Positions 21,990 through 32,775 of a stretch of DNA of 64,000 nucleotides are shown piece after piece (within the stretch, counting starts at the first letter, position 1; each line of letters begins with the position of its first letter). Source of the DNA: Molanna angustata (Eukaryota; Arthropoda; Insecta; Trichoptera; Molannidae); NCBI GenBank assembly GCA_963576475.1, contig OY754981.1, forward strand, positions 16,960,341-17,024,340, written 5' to 3'. A program made the translations under genes and the position numbers. The notes beneath the pieces were generated by a model. The model saw nothing but the letters and a program-made list of their open reading frames with translations, made no database searches and had not been told where the DNA came from.

Positions 21990-22455
21990 AAACACTAGCG
22001 GACCCGACAGACGTTGTCCTGCCGAACTATTGTGAAACAAAAAAGTATATGTAACATATATTTGAATCATATGGATGTTATTATTCGCTGAGCAAACTTA
22101 TATTTTCTTGTTCGATGAGCCGCTAAACACTATGAGGTTAGATTGATTGTCATTTCGTATAGGTATAAATGCAATACAGCATAGATGGTCAAATTTCTTA
22201 GTGTAGTTTGATGGAAAAAAAAATTAACATTGCTAATTTGGCATTAGCGCCACCTATTATAATTTATAGTTAACAAAAATCATATTTTCTATTTTCCTTT
22301 TATTATATAAATGTTTAAAATTCCATTTTGTGAATCTAAACCATTCAGGGACTCACACAAACACACACAAAATATTTCATCAAAATTGGTTCTGCCGTTT
22401 AGGAAGAGTTCAGTGACATACACACGTACAGAAGAATTATATATATAAAGATAGT
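21990..22455. repeat. Interspersed insect repeat (GGACCCGACAGACGTTGTCC type)
   Basis: Begins about 'actagcggacccgacagac' with GTTGTCCTG following and ends with TTCTGCCGTTTAGGAAG, ACATACACACGTACAG and 'atatataaagata'. A truncated inverted relative (AAGACAACGTCTGCCGGG) occurs at about 60200. Non-coding here; probably a non-autonomous element, class unassigned. Confidence 0.55.
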
Positions 22456-22838
22456 CACGCTTTGGCTCGTATTACGGGAGTCACCCAAGAAAAATGTAAT
22501 TAAAAGGTAAGGTCCCGCACTGCGAGAATACTGCTTACAAAACCTCAACCTCCTCCCACACACCCCCCCCAAACAACCCCCGCAACACAAACCCCAGCAT
22601 CAATAATATGTATACATTTATACCTTATTATAATTAAGTAGTGTCGGAAAAAAGACAAAGAATAATTAATGAAAAACAAGGAAAAAAACGCATACATAAA
22701 TTCGTCAAATAGATTTTATGGCGAATCAGATCCACATTGCGCTCATGTAGGTAGGTACACCAAAACACACACGCACAAACAACAACGAACATACCACTTT
22801 CATAACTAAAACCATAAAAAAATAATCAACAATCAAAT
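22456..22838. other. Spacer with C/A-rich low complexity
   Basis: A C-rich run around 22560-22585 gives a spurious Cys/Gly-rich minus-strand frame. Nothing else seen. Confidence 0.4.
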
Positions 22839-22847
22839 ATTTCCCGG

Positions 22848-22912
22848 TTCTCCTACAGTAAATATTCCAACTTCGTCTCTATTGAGATAATTAAAAATCT
22901 GTTAGAAATCAA
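22848..22912 (+). repeat. Single copy of the TTCTCCTAC...CTGTTAG repeat
   Basis: Contains CTCCTACAGTAAATATTCCA, CTTCGTCTCTATTGAGATAA and AAAATCTGTTAGAAA, matching each arm of the fold-back at 51443-51540. Identity unknown. Confidence 0.6.
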
Positions 22913-22964
22913 CAATCACTTCTCATTTACAATATCCATCAAAATTACCAACATACACATCCTA

Positions 22965-23160
22965 CTGGGGCCATGTCGCTTTTTTCTTAGATAAAGCCTT
23001 AATAGCGCGATTCATTTTTCTACTCGATTCTCTCTTCGATTTTTCTTATTTCTAGTGGGAGCTCATTCAAATACTTTTCACCCAGAAATGAGTAGTGATG
23101 TTGAGCAAATGTCGTTCTTCTTTTTGATATACATACATACGTACCTTTGTCTTGTTCTAT
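22965..23160 (-). mobile_element. Jockey/CR1-like LINE C-terminal fragment
   Basis: The minus strand reads RRTTFAQHHYSFLGEKYLNE followed by LPLEIRKIEERIE, the 'F...G...(F/Y)N.LP..IR' ending of Jockey/CR1-type polyproteins. A stop and decayed 3' sequence follow. Related fragments lie at 24.25 kb (plus) and 59.1 kb (minus). Confidence 0.65.
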
Positions 23161-23744
23161 TTTCAGTTATGAAAGTATGGTATTCAGCGATATTTAGCGA
23201 TAACTTTTGAATATGTCGGGGTAGGTATGTCGTGATGGTATGAATGAATTATACCATTGATTAAATTTAACAATAAAACATACTTAATATATTATAAGTT
23301 TATGTAAGTTAGAATTATGTAGGTATGCAAACTTGAGTATTCAACGCATGACAATGTTCAACTTTATTATTGAAATTCAAAACGTTCTTTCAATAGGCCA
23401 TTAATATTCGTATCAGATTTTTATCACAAAACGCGTAACTTAATGTAAAATAAAATATTGGTAGGAAACGAAAAAGTTTTAAAATCGGTTATCCCCCTGT
23501 CAAAAAGATGTAGGTACACAGTACATACATACATACTCGTTATTACAAAGAACATGTTATATCTATGTACCTATATACTTTCAATGGCAGCAAAGCATAC
23601 ATATAAGCAAATTCAATGATTTCTTTTTTCTGTCAAATGAATAAATTAAATATTAATATACAAATCACTTTTTTTACTACTTTGTATTATTTCTCGGGCA
23701 ACTAACAGGTTCTATGTCTAATAAGGATACCGCTTTATAGAATA
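23161..23744. other. AT-rich spacer, nothing recognised
   Basis: No supported feature. Confidence 0.4.
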
Positions 23745-23955
23745 TGTAAAAACTTTAATAGAATATGTGAAAACTTTAATTAATCACCATATAGACATTT
23801 TTATTGCGTCTGAATCTATATTAAAAAGAAAAAATATAAAAAAGATCACTGATACAAACTTTAATAGAATATGTAAAAAACTTTAAATAATTACCATATT
23901 GACATTTTTATTGCATCTGAATCTATATTTAAAAGAAAAATTATAAAAAAGATCT
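23745..23955 (+). repeat. Diverged tandem duplication of about 105 bp
   Basis: The block ACTTTAATAGAATATGT, then ACCATAT.GACATTTTTATTG, CTGAATCTATATT, AAAAAAGATC occurs at about 23752-23847 and again at about 23859-23955 with scattered differences. Non-coding. Confidence 0.65.
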
Positions 23956-24189
23956 CTAAGGACCTAGGTATGGCTATAATGCACTGTTGAGGAAGTGATG
24001 TTATATGAGTGATGTCATTCTTGTGTATTCCGAACTATAGGTACTTAATACTTCATAATATTTTTTTTTCAATTCATATTGATTTTTTATATTCTATTAT
24101 TTTTATCTATACCTTATTCTCTAACCACGTCTATATCGTTTACATTGAAACTTCTCTATGGGAAATATTGTGATTGCACATATAAATCA

Positions 24190-24665
24190 CCTTTATTATT
24201 TATAAAACAAAAATTTGTACCTATGTGTTATTTGTACCGGTTATGGAACAACTTTGCCCTTGACATTAGAACTGCACCAACGTTAGGAACCTTCAAAACC
24301 AGATTAAAACGCGCGCTCATACTTTCCATTTCTTAACCTACATACTTCCCATTTATTTCCCTATTCTTGTAGTTAGTCATATCTCCTCTCCTTTTTTTTC
24401 CCTTCCCTCCCATAGTGTTGTAACAGGTTTTATCTATGATTTGTTAAATTTACATTGATGTACATATTTTTATTCTTCTTTCTTTCTTGTGTTTAAATGT
24501 AATATGTTTATGGTTTTATGTATATTTTCTTTTTTGTACATGTACCATTTTGTCTCATAACTGCCACAGATGGTTGTCTGGAAGAAATTGCCATTAGGCA
24601 ATAAGTCCGCCATTTGTACTAGCTATTAAGTAATGTACAATAAAGTGTTTAAATAAATAAATAAA
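24190..24665 (+). mobile_element. LINE 3' end with (TAAA)n tail
   Basis: The last codons read RLWNNFALDIRTAPTLGTFK then TRLKRA, the standard 'LWN.LP..IR.A.....FK..L' ending of Jockey/CR1-like LINEs. A 3' UTR of about 300 bp follows, with GCCATTAGGCAATAAGT, CCATTTGTACT and AATAAAGTG, then AAATAAATAAATAAATAA. A minus-strand copy of this 3' UTR is at 7.53-7.74 kb. Confidence 0.8.
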
Positions 24666-24714
24666 TAAATATATGTGTGATGTGTATTATTTTATCTCTT
24701 AATAAGTAAATAAA

Positions 24715-24905
24715 TATTAATTTCACACGCACCCAATAACAAGTTGGCACATTCAGGAGACTTGCGATATTAACCTTCTCACAGATACGGACTGAAACAC
24801 AATTAAAAACTGTGCCGCCATCGGGAATCGAACCCGGGACCTTTGGATCAGCAACCAGATACTTAACCAACTGAGCCACGAAGGCCGACAAAGAAGTAGA
24901 CATTT
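24715..24905 (-). mobile_element. tRNA-derived SINE, family B
   Basis: In reverse complement: GTCGGCCTTCGTGGCTCAGT then TGGTTAAG (A box), and CCGGGTTCGATTCCCG (B box, perfect T-stem). A body with GAAGGTTAATATCGCAAGTC and ACAAGTTGTTATTGGGT-like sequence follows. The acceptor arms do not pair fully and a long body follows, so this is a SINE rather than a functional tRNA gene. It lies directly beside a LINE (TAAA)n tail. Confidence 0.8.
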
Positions 24906-25464
24906 GTCACCAAGAGACAGCGACTACCAAACTAACGTCATAGCATAAAGGCTGATTTTTTTTTCTGTGAGGATACCACAGCAGGTAACAACGATCGGAT
25001 AATATGAACCCCGAGTAGGTAGTGGTGGTTTTCGGAGATAACAACCTTCAAAGTGTGTATTTACCTCATTTCTCCTCACCCGTCCTAATCATCCACATCC
25101 ATCTCACATTTTATTATTTTTTTCAAAACTTACTATTCATAGTTTTTGATTAATTATGATAAGAATTTAGATTAATTTTCAGTTTATATAAGAATCCCCC
25201 CCAAAGCACGAGAACAAACTCTTTTTGGGGGTAATATAAATAAAATATTTTTGTGTAGGTATGCTATATAAGTATTTGTAAATTTCAAATAAATAAATAA
25301 TATTTTTTTAGTTTTAAGTCATATTTTTTTAGAACTCGTTATATACTCTTGTTATTAGTATGTCATTGGTATTATTTATGTAAATCTTTTTTTGCTATAA
25401 TTTTTAATTAGACTGTATACTGATCCAAATAAATAAATAAATAAAATTTCTATTTAAACACGTA
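24906..25464. other. AT-rich spacer, nothing recognised
   Basis: Ends in an AAATAAATAAATAAATAAAA run near 25425-25445, possibly an orphan LINE tail. Otherwise nothing. Confidence 0.4.
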
Positions 25465-25625
25465 GTCAGGTGTAGGAAGATCGCAACTAAGGTGGAAGGA
25501 TGATATAAAACGCTATGCTGGCACGGCCTGGATGCAAACTGCATAGGACAGGACGACGTGTAGTCAAATTTAATGGAGGAGGCCTTCATTCTGGAGTGGA
25601 TGGAAATAGGCTGAAGAAGAATAAT
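25465..25625 (+). mobile_element. LINE C-terminal tail fragment
   Basis: The plus strand reads SGVGRSQLRWKDDIKRYAGT followed by AWMQTA, a stop and DR. This is the 'GRP..RW.DDI....G..W...A.DR..W' terminus of LINE polyproteins. It is followed by GAAGAAGAATAA, like the (GAA)n tail at 16.36 kb. Confidence 0.65.
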
Positions 25626-25984
25626 TCTGAAAAACGAATGATATTCGGTTTTTTTAATAAATATTACGCCAGGAAAATGAACACTATCACAACCACTTTT
25701 GTTTTTTTTTATATTTCAGACAAAACATATGCAAAATAAGTACAATAAGTAGCAAAAAAATGTTCGTAAACGTAGCAAGGCAATAATTGATTGAAAACGA
25801 AACAGATCATTTAGTTTAAACAACAAATATAGCGCAACACGATCAAATCCCATACAAAATCATCATTTTTTGTCGAAAATTGTTCAGATAGATATATTTT
25901 TGGTCGCATGCGGCGCTTTTTGTGACGTCATTTCAATAATAGTCCATTGTACCAGTTGGGTGTGCCTTTTTTTGTGTGGAATAA
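25626..25984. other. Spacer before the TIR-unit array
   Basis: No supported feature. Confidence 0.4.
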
Positions 25985-26188
25985 TCCAACTGTCGATTTG
26001 TTCAGGAGAACTTTGTTCTCTTAACATATCGACAATGTATCAAGCCAGAATACGCGAGAATTGTATGGAGAGGTCTACTTTTTTCACGGCTTTTCCAACT
26101 TTGAAGTCAAAAAACACCAACTTAGAGGCTTCGCAGCATATATGTTCGATACACGGATTTACTCAGAATTCGGAGTAGAACATTTCGT

Positions 26189-26229
<41 letters not shown>

Positions 26230-29093
26230 TGTGTGTCTGTGTGTCTCTGTGTCTGTGTGTGTGTCCGTCCCCCCCTTATACCTTTTGATCCGCTCAATTT
26301 ACAGAGCCTAAAATTTCAGAATATATAAACAGTTACAGGCCTACAAAACTTTTATACTCGGAATTTTGAATTTTTGTTTCAGTCAGGGGTTATCAACTTT
26401 TGAATTTTTATTTTATTTTTCCATATATCTCAGAAACCATAAACGCTAGAACGCTGAAAATTGGTACAAATATAGACAAATACAAAATCTCAAATAAATT
26501 TTTTCAAAAAAATTCCAGGGTTTCTCAAACATTTTTTATTAAGAAAAATATTTTTTTTATGATAAATTTATGAGTTTAACTGCCTATATTTCCAAAACTT
26601 TTACAATTATCGAAAAAAGCCGAAACACCCCAACTAGATAATTTAATTTTCTATAAAAAAAAAACATTGTAGTAGAAGATCTCAATTTTTTTTTAACAAT
26701 TTTTTTAAAAATTGAATTTAGTGACGACATCGCTTCATACATTTTGTATGGTAGTCGCCTATACACAATATGTAAGAAGACTTAATAGTTTGATACTTCA
26801 TCTCCAAACATACATACCATCATGCTATTTTCATATTCTGGGTAGGAAAAAAGGAACTTCCTCCATACTATCCTATCTTGACATACATACCTACATAATA
26901 TATGTTGTATAGAAAACAAAATATCTGAAAATATTCAATAATTTGTATTTATGGGTTTATAGTTTGGTACATATTCTTCAACTATACATACTATCGCTAT
27001 CGACAGTTGGATCTCATGTGTTACATGCAACTAGTCCAACTGTCGATTTGTTCAGGAGAACTTTGTTCTCTTAACATATCGACAATGTATCAAGCCAGAA
27101 TACGCGAGAATTGTATGGAGAGGTCTACTTTTTTCACGGCTTTTCCAACTTTGAAGTCAAAAAACACCAACTTAGAGGCTTCGCAGCATATATGTTCCAT
27201 ACACGGATTTACTCAGAATTCGGAGTAGAACATTTCGTGTGTCTGTGTGTGTGTCTGTGTGTCTGTGTGTGTGTCTGTGTGTGTGTCTGTGTGTCTGTGT
27301 GTGTGTGTGTGTGTCTGTGTGTCTGTGTGTGTGTGTGTCCGTCCCCCCCTTATAACTTTTGATCCGCTCAATTTACAGAGCCTAAAATTTCAGAATATAT
27401 AAACATTTTTCCATATATCTCAGAAATCATAAAAGCTAGAACGCTGAAATTTGGTATAAACATAGACAAATACAAAATCTCAAATTATTTTTTTTAAAAA
27501 AATCCAGGGTTTCTCAAACATTTTTTATTAAGAAAAATATTTTTTTCATGATAAATTTATGAGTTTAACTACTTATATTTCCATTTTTTTTTAAAATATC
27601 AAAAAAAGCCGAAACACCCCAACTAGATCATTTAATTTTCTATAAAAAATATTAACATTGTATTAGAACATCTCAATTTTTTTTTAAGAATTTTTATAAA
27701 AATTGAATTTAGTGACGACATCGCTTCATACAATTTGTATGACTTTCGTCTATACACGATATCTAAGAAGACATAATTGTTTGATACGAATCTCCAAACA
27801 TACATACATACCATCATTCTGTTTTCACATTCTGGGTAGGATCAAAGGACTGACCTCCATACTATCCTATCTTGACATACATACATATGTAGGTACATGT
27901 GTTGTATAGAAAATCAAATATCTTAAAATATTAAATAATTTGTATGTATGGGATTATAGTTTGGTACATATTCTTCAACTATACATACAATCGCTATCGA
28001 CAGTTGGATCTCATGTGTTACATGCAACTAGTGATATAAATCCGCACATAGATTTTCATGTGTTACATGCAACTAGTCCAACTGTCGATTTGTTCAGGAG
28101 AACTTTGTTCTCTTAACATATCGACAATGTATCAAGCCAGAATACGCGAGAATTGTATGGAGAGGTCTACTTTTTTCACGGCTTTTCCAACTTTGAAGTC
28201 AAAAAACACCAACTTAGAGGCTTCGCAGCATATATGTTCCATACACGGATTTACTCAGAATTCGGAGTAGAACATTTCGTGTGTCTGTGTGTCTGTGTGT
28301 GTGTGTGTGTCTGTGTGTGTGTCCGTCCCCCCTTATAACTTTTGATCCGCTCAATTTACAGAGCCCAAAATTTCAGAATATGTAAACAGTTATAGGCCTA
28401 CAAAACTTTTATACTCAGAATTTTGAATTTTTGTTTCAGTCAGGGGTTATCAACTTTTGAATTTTTATTTTATTTTTCCATATATCTCAGAAACCATAAA
28501 AGCTAGAACGCTGAAAATTGGTCCAAACATAGAAAAATAAAAAATCTCAAATTGGATTATTCAAAAAAAATTCCAGGGTTTCTCAAACATTTTTTATTAA
28601 GAAAAATATTTTTTTTATGATAAATTTATGAGTTTAACTGCCTATATTTCCAAAACTTATACAATTATCGAAAAAAGCCGAAACACCCCAACTAGATAAT
28701 TTAATTTTCTATAAAAAATATTAACATTGTAGTAGAAGATCTCAATTTTTTTTAACAATTTTTTTAAAAATTGAATTTAGTGACGACATCGCTTCATACA
28801 TTTTGTATGGCAGTCGCCTATACACAATATGTAAGAAGACTTAATAGTTTGATACTTCATCTCCAAACATACATACCATCATGCTATTTTCATATTCTGG
28901 GTAGGAAAAAAGGAACTTCCTCCATACTATCCTATCTTGACATACATACCTACATAATATATGTTGTATAGAAAACAAAATATCTGAAAATATTCAATAA
29001 TTTGTATTAATGGGTTTATAGTTTGGTACATATTCTTCAACTATACATACTATCGCTATCGACAGTTGGATCTCATGTGTTACATGCAGCTAG
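25985..29093 (+). repeat. Three head-to-tail copies of a ~1-kb TIR-bounded unit
   Basis: Units at 25985-27034, 27035-28076 and 28077-29093. Each starts TCCAACTGTCGAT and ends ATCGACAGTTGGA (right repeats at 26999-27011, 27996-28008 and 29058-29070), a perfect 13-bp inverted repeat. After each comes TCTCATGTGTTACATGC plus (A/G)CTAG; after unit 2 that linker is partly repeated. The first 45 bp of each unit form a second hairpin (TGTCGAT...ATCGACA enclosing GAGAAC/GTTCTC). A (GT)n/(TGTC)n microsatellite of different length lies about 200 bp into each unit. A 49-codon frame from the internal ATG (MYQARIRENCMERS...) and an overlapping +1 frame are conserved. Because non-coding parts are conserved equally well, I do not call a gene. 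Unit 2 lacks about 70 bp near 27405 relative to units 1 and 3. Confidence 0.85.
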
Positions 29094-29160
29094 TAAATAT
29101 TGTATTTTTGTGTGGTGGGTGCATGGATGTAGATGTAATGTATCAATATAATATTGTCAA
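29094..29160. other. Array-flanking sequence
   Basis: 'tttttgtgtgg' follows the array at about 29104, and the same 11-mer precedes it at about 25968. It might be a target-site trace but is not adjacent to the ends. Confidence 0.3.
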
Positions 29161-29360
29161 CACTAATTTAGTTTTAGTTTCACTATTTAATTTTAACACT
29201 GGCACTGACCGGTATCGATCTGTTAAAGATCATCGTCAGAGTGCGTAATAAATAAATAAATAAATAAAATTTCTACGCACTCTGACGATGATCTTTAACA
29301 GATCGATACCGGTCAGTGCCAGTGTTAAAATTAAATAGTGAAACTAAAACTAAATTAGTG
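29161..29360. repeat. Perfect 87-bp inverted repeat, possible Penelope-like terminus
   Basis: The arms 29161-29247 and 29274-29360 are exact reverse complements, separated by a 26-bp spacer made mainly of AAATAAAT repeats. Each arm, read inward to outward, has TACGCACTCTGACGATGATC and later GATACCGGTCAGTGCC. That layout resembles the hammerhead-bearing terminal repeats of Penelope-like elements, which often occur in inverted pairs. No Penelope RT or GIY-YIG frame is present nearby, so the assignment is tentative. Confidence 0.6.
29277..29319 (+). ncRNA. Hammerhead-ribozyme-like motif (degenerate core)
   Basis: Stem I GCACT/AGTGC, core CTGACGA (29282-29288), stem II built from GATC/GATC, then GATA where the active consensus has GAAA, then CCGGTC with GTC at the expected cleavage position. 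Stem III would be only CC/GG, as in very short ribozymes thought to work as dimers. The A-to-T change in the core makes activity doubtful. The same motif is present on the minus strand at 29202-29244. Confidence 0.45.
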
Positions 29361-30344
29361 TTTTCATTTATACCTAGTATAATGGAATTTCACCACGAAT
29401 TATCCGTCGACAAAATAAACAAGATAATATTGTCAATCTCCAACCTCGGAATAGGCGTTGTCCTAGTGAGGTTGGGATAGTATTTATAAATAATAATATA
29501 AATATCGAGGAAAAATAAATAAATAAAAAATAAATAAATAAATTTATTATCTTAATCTTTCTATATTCCTTCTCCCTCATTAGATATAAAAACCTCAATC
29601 GGTATATTTTGCTCGCATGCTAACAGACGAATACCATTGTTAAAGTTTTCAATTCGGTTAACCTTCTTCTGTCACGATATGCTTCGGAAGTAAAAGAGAA
29701 CATATGAAGGAAGCAGTGTACTTAGAGGCCTTCCGCCTTAACTTAAGTGAACTTTATTCCCAATATGCGATAGTATATCTTACTGAGTAAGTACCCGTCT
29801 GCGATTATCCGGATTAAGATTTAAGCCACGATCATGGGAAGCTGATCATGCGTACAGTTCGGACATTACGATCCATTTATTTTGGTCTATATTTATTTTC
29901 ATTTTCTGCGCACCGAGGATACTCTAATTCGTCTTCTGTTTACTCTGCGAACATTGTTTAAGGATACCTCTCGAGTATTATCGTTAGTTTAAGTATATCG
30001 GTAGCAAGAGATAAATGTGAAAGGATCTCGACTCCTTTCAATCTCCGAGAGTATTTGATTAATCAAATCCCGGTCTTTATCCGTCTAACGAATTAAGTGT
30101 TTGAGGTATTTTATTGTATCTACACACAATGAAAATGTAATCTAATATGTCAATACTACAATTTATATATTTTTACAGAAGCGAACTCTTTTAACACGTT
30201 TTTATTGCTTTTTTGGAAACAAACACAAACTTTTTCAAATAATCTCCAAATAATGAAAATCTATTTCATTGTGCACAGCGAACTATGGTGTTCTTTGTGA
30301 GATAATTGGATGTGTCATAATCTATTTTGAAACACCATGGCGAC
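29361..30344. other. Spacer, nothing firmly recognised
   Basis: A/T-rich runs of AAATAAAT type at 29513-29543; the sequence after 29630 is moderately complex but contains no motif I can name. Confidence 0.4.
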
Positions 30345-30625
30345 AATCCATGGATGATGCCATCCGAAAGCACAAACACCGTGCATATTCTGAGCTACCC
30401 CACGTGGAAAACACTGAACAGACTAAAGGTTGGGGTGACTAGGTGCAAAAGTAACCAGCAGAAGTGGGCCTTTTTGGATGGGGAGGACACGAGCTGCGAC
30501 TGCGGGGAGGTGTTGAGTGATTCTCACTTATTACAATGCCCGCTGATGCAAAATGCATGTTATATGAATGATCTACTGATGGCAAATAACAAGGCCCAAA
30601 GTCCGGACTCGATAAGTAAGTAAGT
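30345..30625 (+). mobile_element. LINE C-terminal zinc-motif fragment
   Basis: The plus-strand frame has YPTWKTLNRLKVGVTRCKSN, then a C-x-C-G...H-L-L-x-C-P zinc motif (DTSCDCGEVLSDSHLLQCPL), ending with AAGTAAGTAAGTA. The frame is intact for 98 codons, but only the end of the polyprotein is present. The same tail type is seen at 7.3, 8.7 and 46.4 kb. Confidence 0.75.
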
Positions 30626-31102
30626 ATACACCATTCATCTTGTAAGGTGATGTTTATCTCATTTGTTTTCTTTCATAGTATTGGTATTCATAATTAAGCT
30701 AGTATAATAATTAACTGTATCTACCAACTCTAAATAAGGGATCTCAAAATTATTAGACAAAAGGGTTTTTCTCGTTCAATATTATTACTAGGATCATTAT
30801 CAAAACTACAAATGAGTATACGTGAAATCCTTTAATGCGACATGAAGTTAGCGGTATATACCGGTTAACTCTGAGTGGTAATGGTTAACCGAGCCAGCGC
30901 GGCTCAGGTTCATAGTAAGGGTGTAATAAAACAAATCGGATGGAAACGTATTTACGATGCAATAAAGACACCGTAAACGTATGGGCGTGAATTTTGCGGA
31001 CGAAAATTCATCAAGGTCACATGTGTATATATGTATGTCCAGAGCCGTTTTAAGAAATTAGCTATATGTACATGTAACTTAATGGGACGCAAAATGACCC
31101 GC
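30626..31102. other. Spacer, nothing recognised
   Basis: No supported feature. Confidence 0.4.
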
Positions 31103-31116
31103 CATGTCCCTAACGC

Positions 31117-31916
31117 AAGAACACCAAATGATGTATAACAAGCGTTTATACACCTGGAAAATGCTTCTGCCAGAATGGGACTTCAAGTGAACTCTTCTAA
31201 GACAAAATATATGATTGCAGCTAAAATGTCCAACCATATAAATGCCCAAGAAACTCTGATTAGTGCTGGTAATCATACCATTGAAACTGTGGGGTCGTTC
31301 CAATACCTAGGTTCAATAATAACCAGTAACAACGATGTTAGTGTCGAGATTAAAAGACGACTAGCTGTGGCAAATAAATGCTATTTCGGTATTCACCGAC
31401 ATCTCAAGTCCCGATTGTTGACACAAAATACTACATAAATTGTTATTGTACAAAACATTGCTGCGAACAGTACTTGTATATGGTGCTGAATGCTGGGTTC
31501 TTAATAGGAAGGATGAAAAAGCGCTGTTGGTTTTTGAATGGAAGCTTTTGAGAAAAATCTTTGGGCCTCTTTGTGAGAGTGGAATATGGAGAATAAGGTA
31601 CAACCATGAGCTGTAGAACCTTTAAAGTGATCCTAACATAGTAAAATATATTAAAATACATCAATGTTCAATGGTCAGGGCACGTTCAGCGAATGGAGGA
31701 AGGCCGAATCCCAAAGAAGATTCTCGACACACGACTGGAGGGGAGACGTGGTGTGGGGAGACCCAAGCTGCGGTGGATGGACGGCATACAGTAGGATCTA
31801 AAGAGGATTTGCGTGGCAAACTGGAGAGTGCAGGCGATGGACTGGTCTAAATGGCGAAAAAATCTGGAGGAGGCCAAGGCTCACAGTGGGCTGTATCAGC
31901 AATGATGATAATGATG
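31117..31916 (+). mobile_element. 5'-truncated LINE with 14-bp target duplication
   Basis: ATGTCCCTAACGCA flanks the insert at 31103-31116 and 31917-31930. The insert begins inside the RT palm/thumb region (GLQVNSSKTKYMIAAK, then FQYLGSIITSNNDVSVEIKR, ANKCYF) and proceeds through broken frames to GHVQRMEEGRIPKKILDT, GRRGVGRPKLRWMDGI and a WSKWRKNLEEAKAHSGLY ending. The tail is 'aatgatgataatgatg'. Stops and frameshifts (for example after TQNTT near 31436) disable it. The exact 14-bp duplication shows insertion by target-primed reverse transcription. Confidence 0.9.
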
Positions 31917-31930
31917 ATGTCCCTAACGCA

Positions 31931-32559
31931 GTACCTAGGTTAAAGAAACTGAACGCAACATATTTTCTATCTTTGCAAACCTAAACCTTACCTAACTATA
32001 TAAACCCACCCATCGCCTCGTCTGCATGCATGTCTACTTATTCATAATATCTACTTGCCGTAACGCCATATTATACTGACTTTTTTTTCGTTTGAAAGCC
32101 TTTTTTATGTGCGTACCAGTAACAAAGTGCTTTAGTCGGTCATCAACAGACGCAGATCTACTGTGGTGAATTTGGGGATGGATCATGAAGAATCATGAGC
32201 CATCCCCAAAAGTCCCATAAGAATCAACAACATAGCTACAAATACAGGGAATAGTTAATTTTACATAAATTAACTCATCCATTGCCTTGCTTGCATTCAT
32301 CCATTTTCTAGCTTTTTAAGACAGTTTCCGTCTTTTGGAATCCCGTACATAGGTAGTAACCTGATGAAATAATAATCTCTATTAATCGAGGAGATTGACA
32401 TGGGTACACACGATCACCTTTACCTCAACCTTGCATAATAATATTATGTTGACCATCGGGTGAAATTAAAGGAAGCAAGCTGATGGAAGTATTCAGATGA
32501 CAAGACCCTTCTGGCATTCTTGTCTTTTGTGAACTAACATTTTGAAAATTTAGATTTTG
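31931..32559. other. Spacer, nothing recognised
   Basis: No supported feature. Confidence 0.4.
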
Positions 32560-32775
32560 TAAGAGAGAGCAGCATCCTTTGGCCACATTATACATGGTAA
32601 TAGATATTTCCTTCTACAGCTCACAGTGGAGGGAAAAATAAACAGAAAATGGGGTATGGGGCGTAAAAGAACATCGTGGCTCAAAAATCTCAACATTCAT
32701 TAGGTTGGCGCAAGCTCGGGACGAGTTTGGTGTGATAGTCGCCAACTTCCCAGAAATGGCACAACTATAAGTAGT
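32560..32775 (+). mobile_element. LINE C-terminal tail fragment
   Basis: The plus strand reads FGHIIHGNRYFLLQLTVEGK, then INRKWGMGRKRTSWLKNLN, matching the 'GHV.RG..Y.LL....GKI.G.R..GR.R.SWL.N' tail of a LINE type common in insects. A stop codon then interrupts it before the closing segment. Confidence 0.65.

Noticed and set aside
24820..24895. Possible tRNA gene on the minus strand
   Set aside because: Good A and B boxes, but the acceptor arm does not pair and a SINE body follows.
26160..26288. Cys/Val-rich protein tail (CVCVCVCV)
   Set aside because: Translation of the (GT)n microsatellite, which varies in length among the three units.
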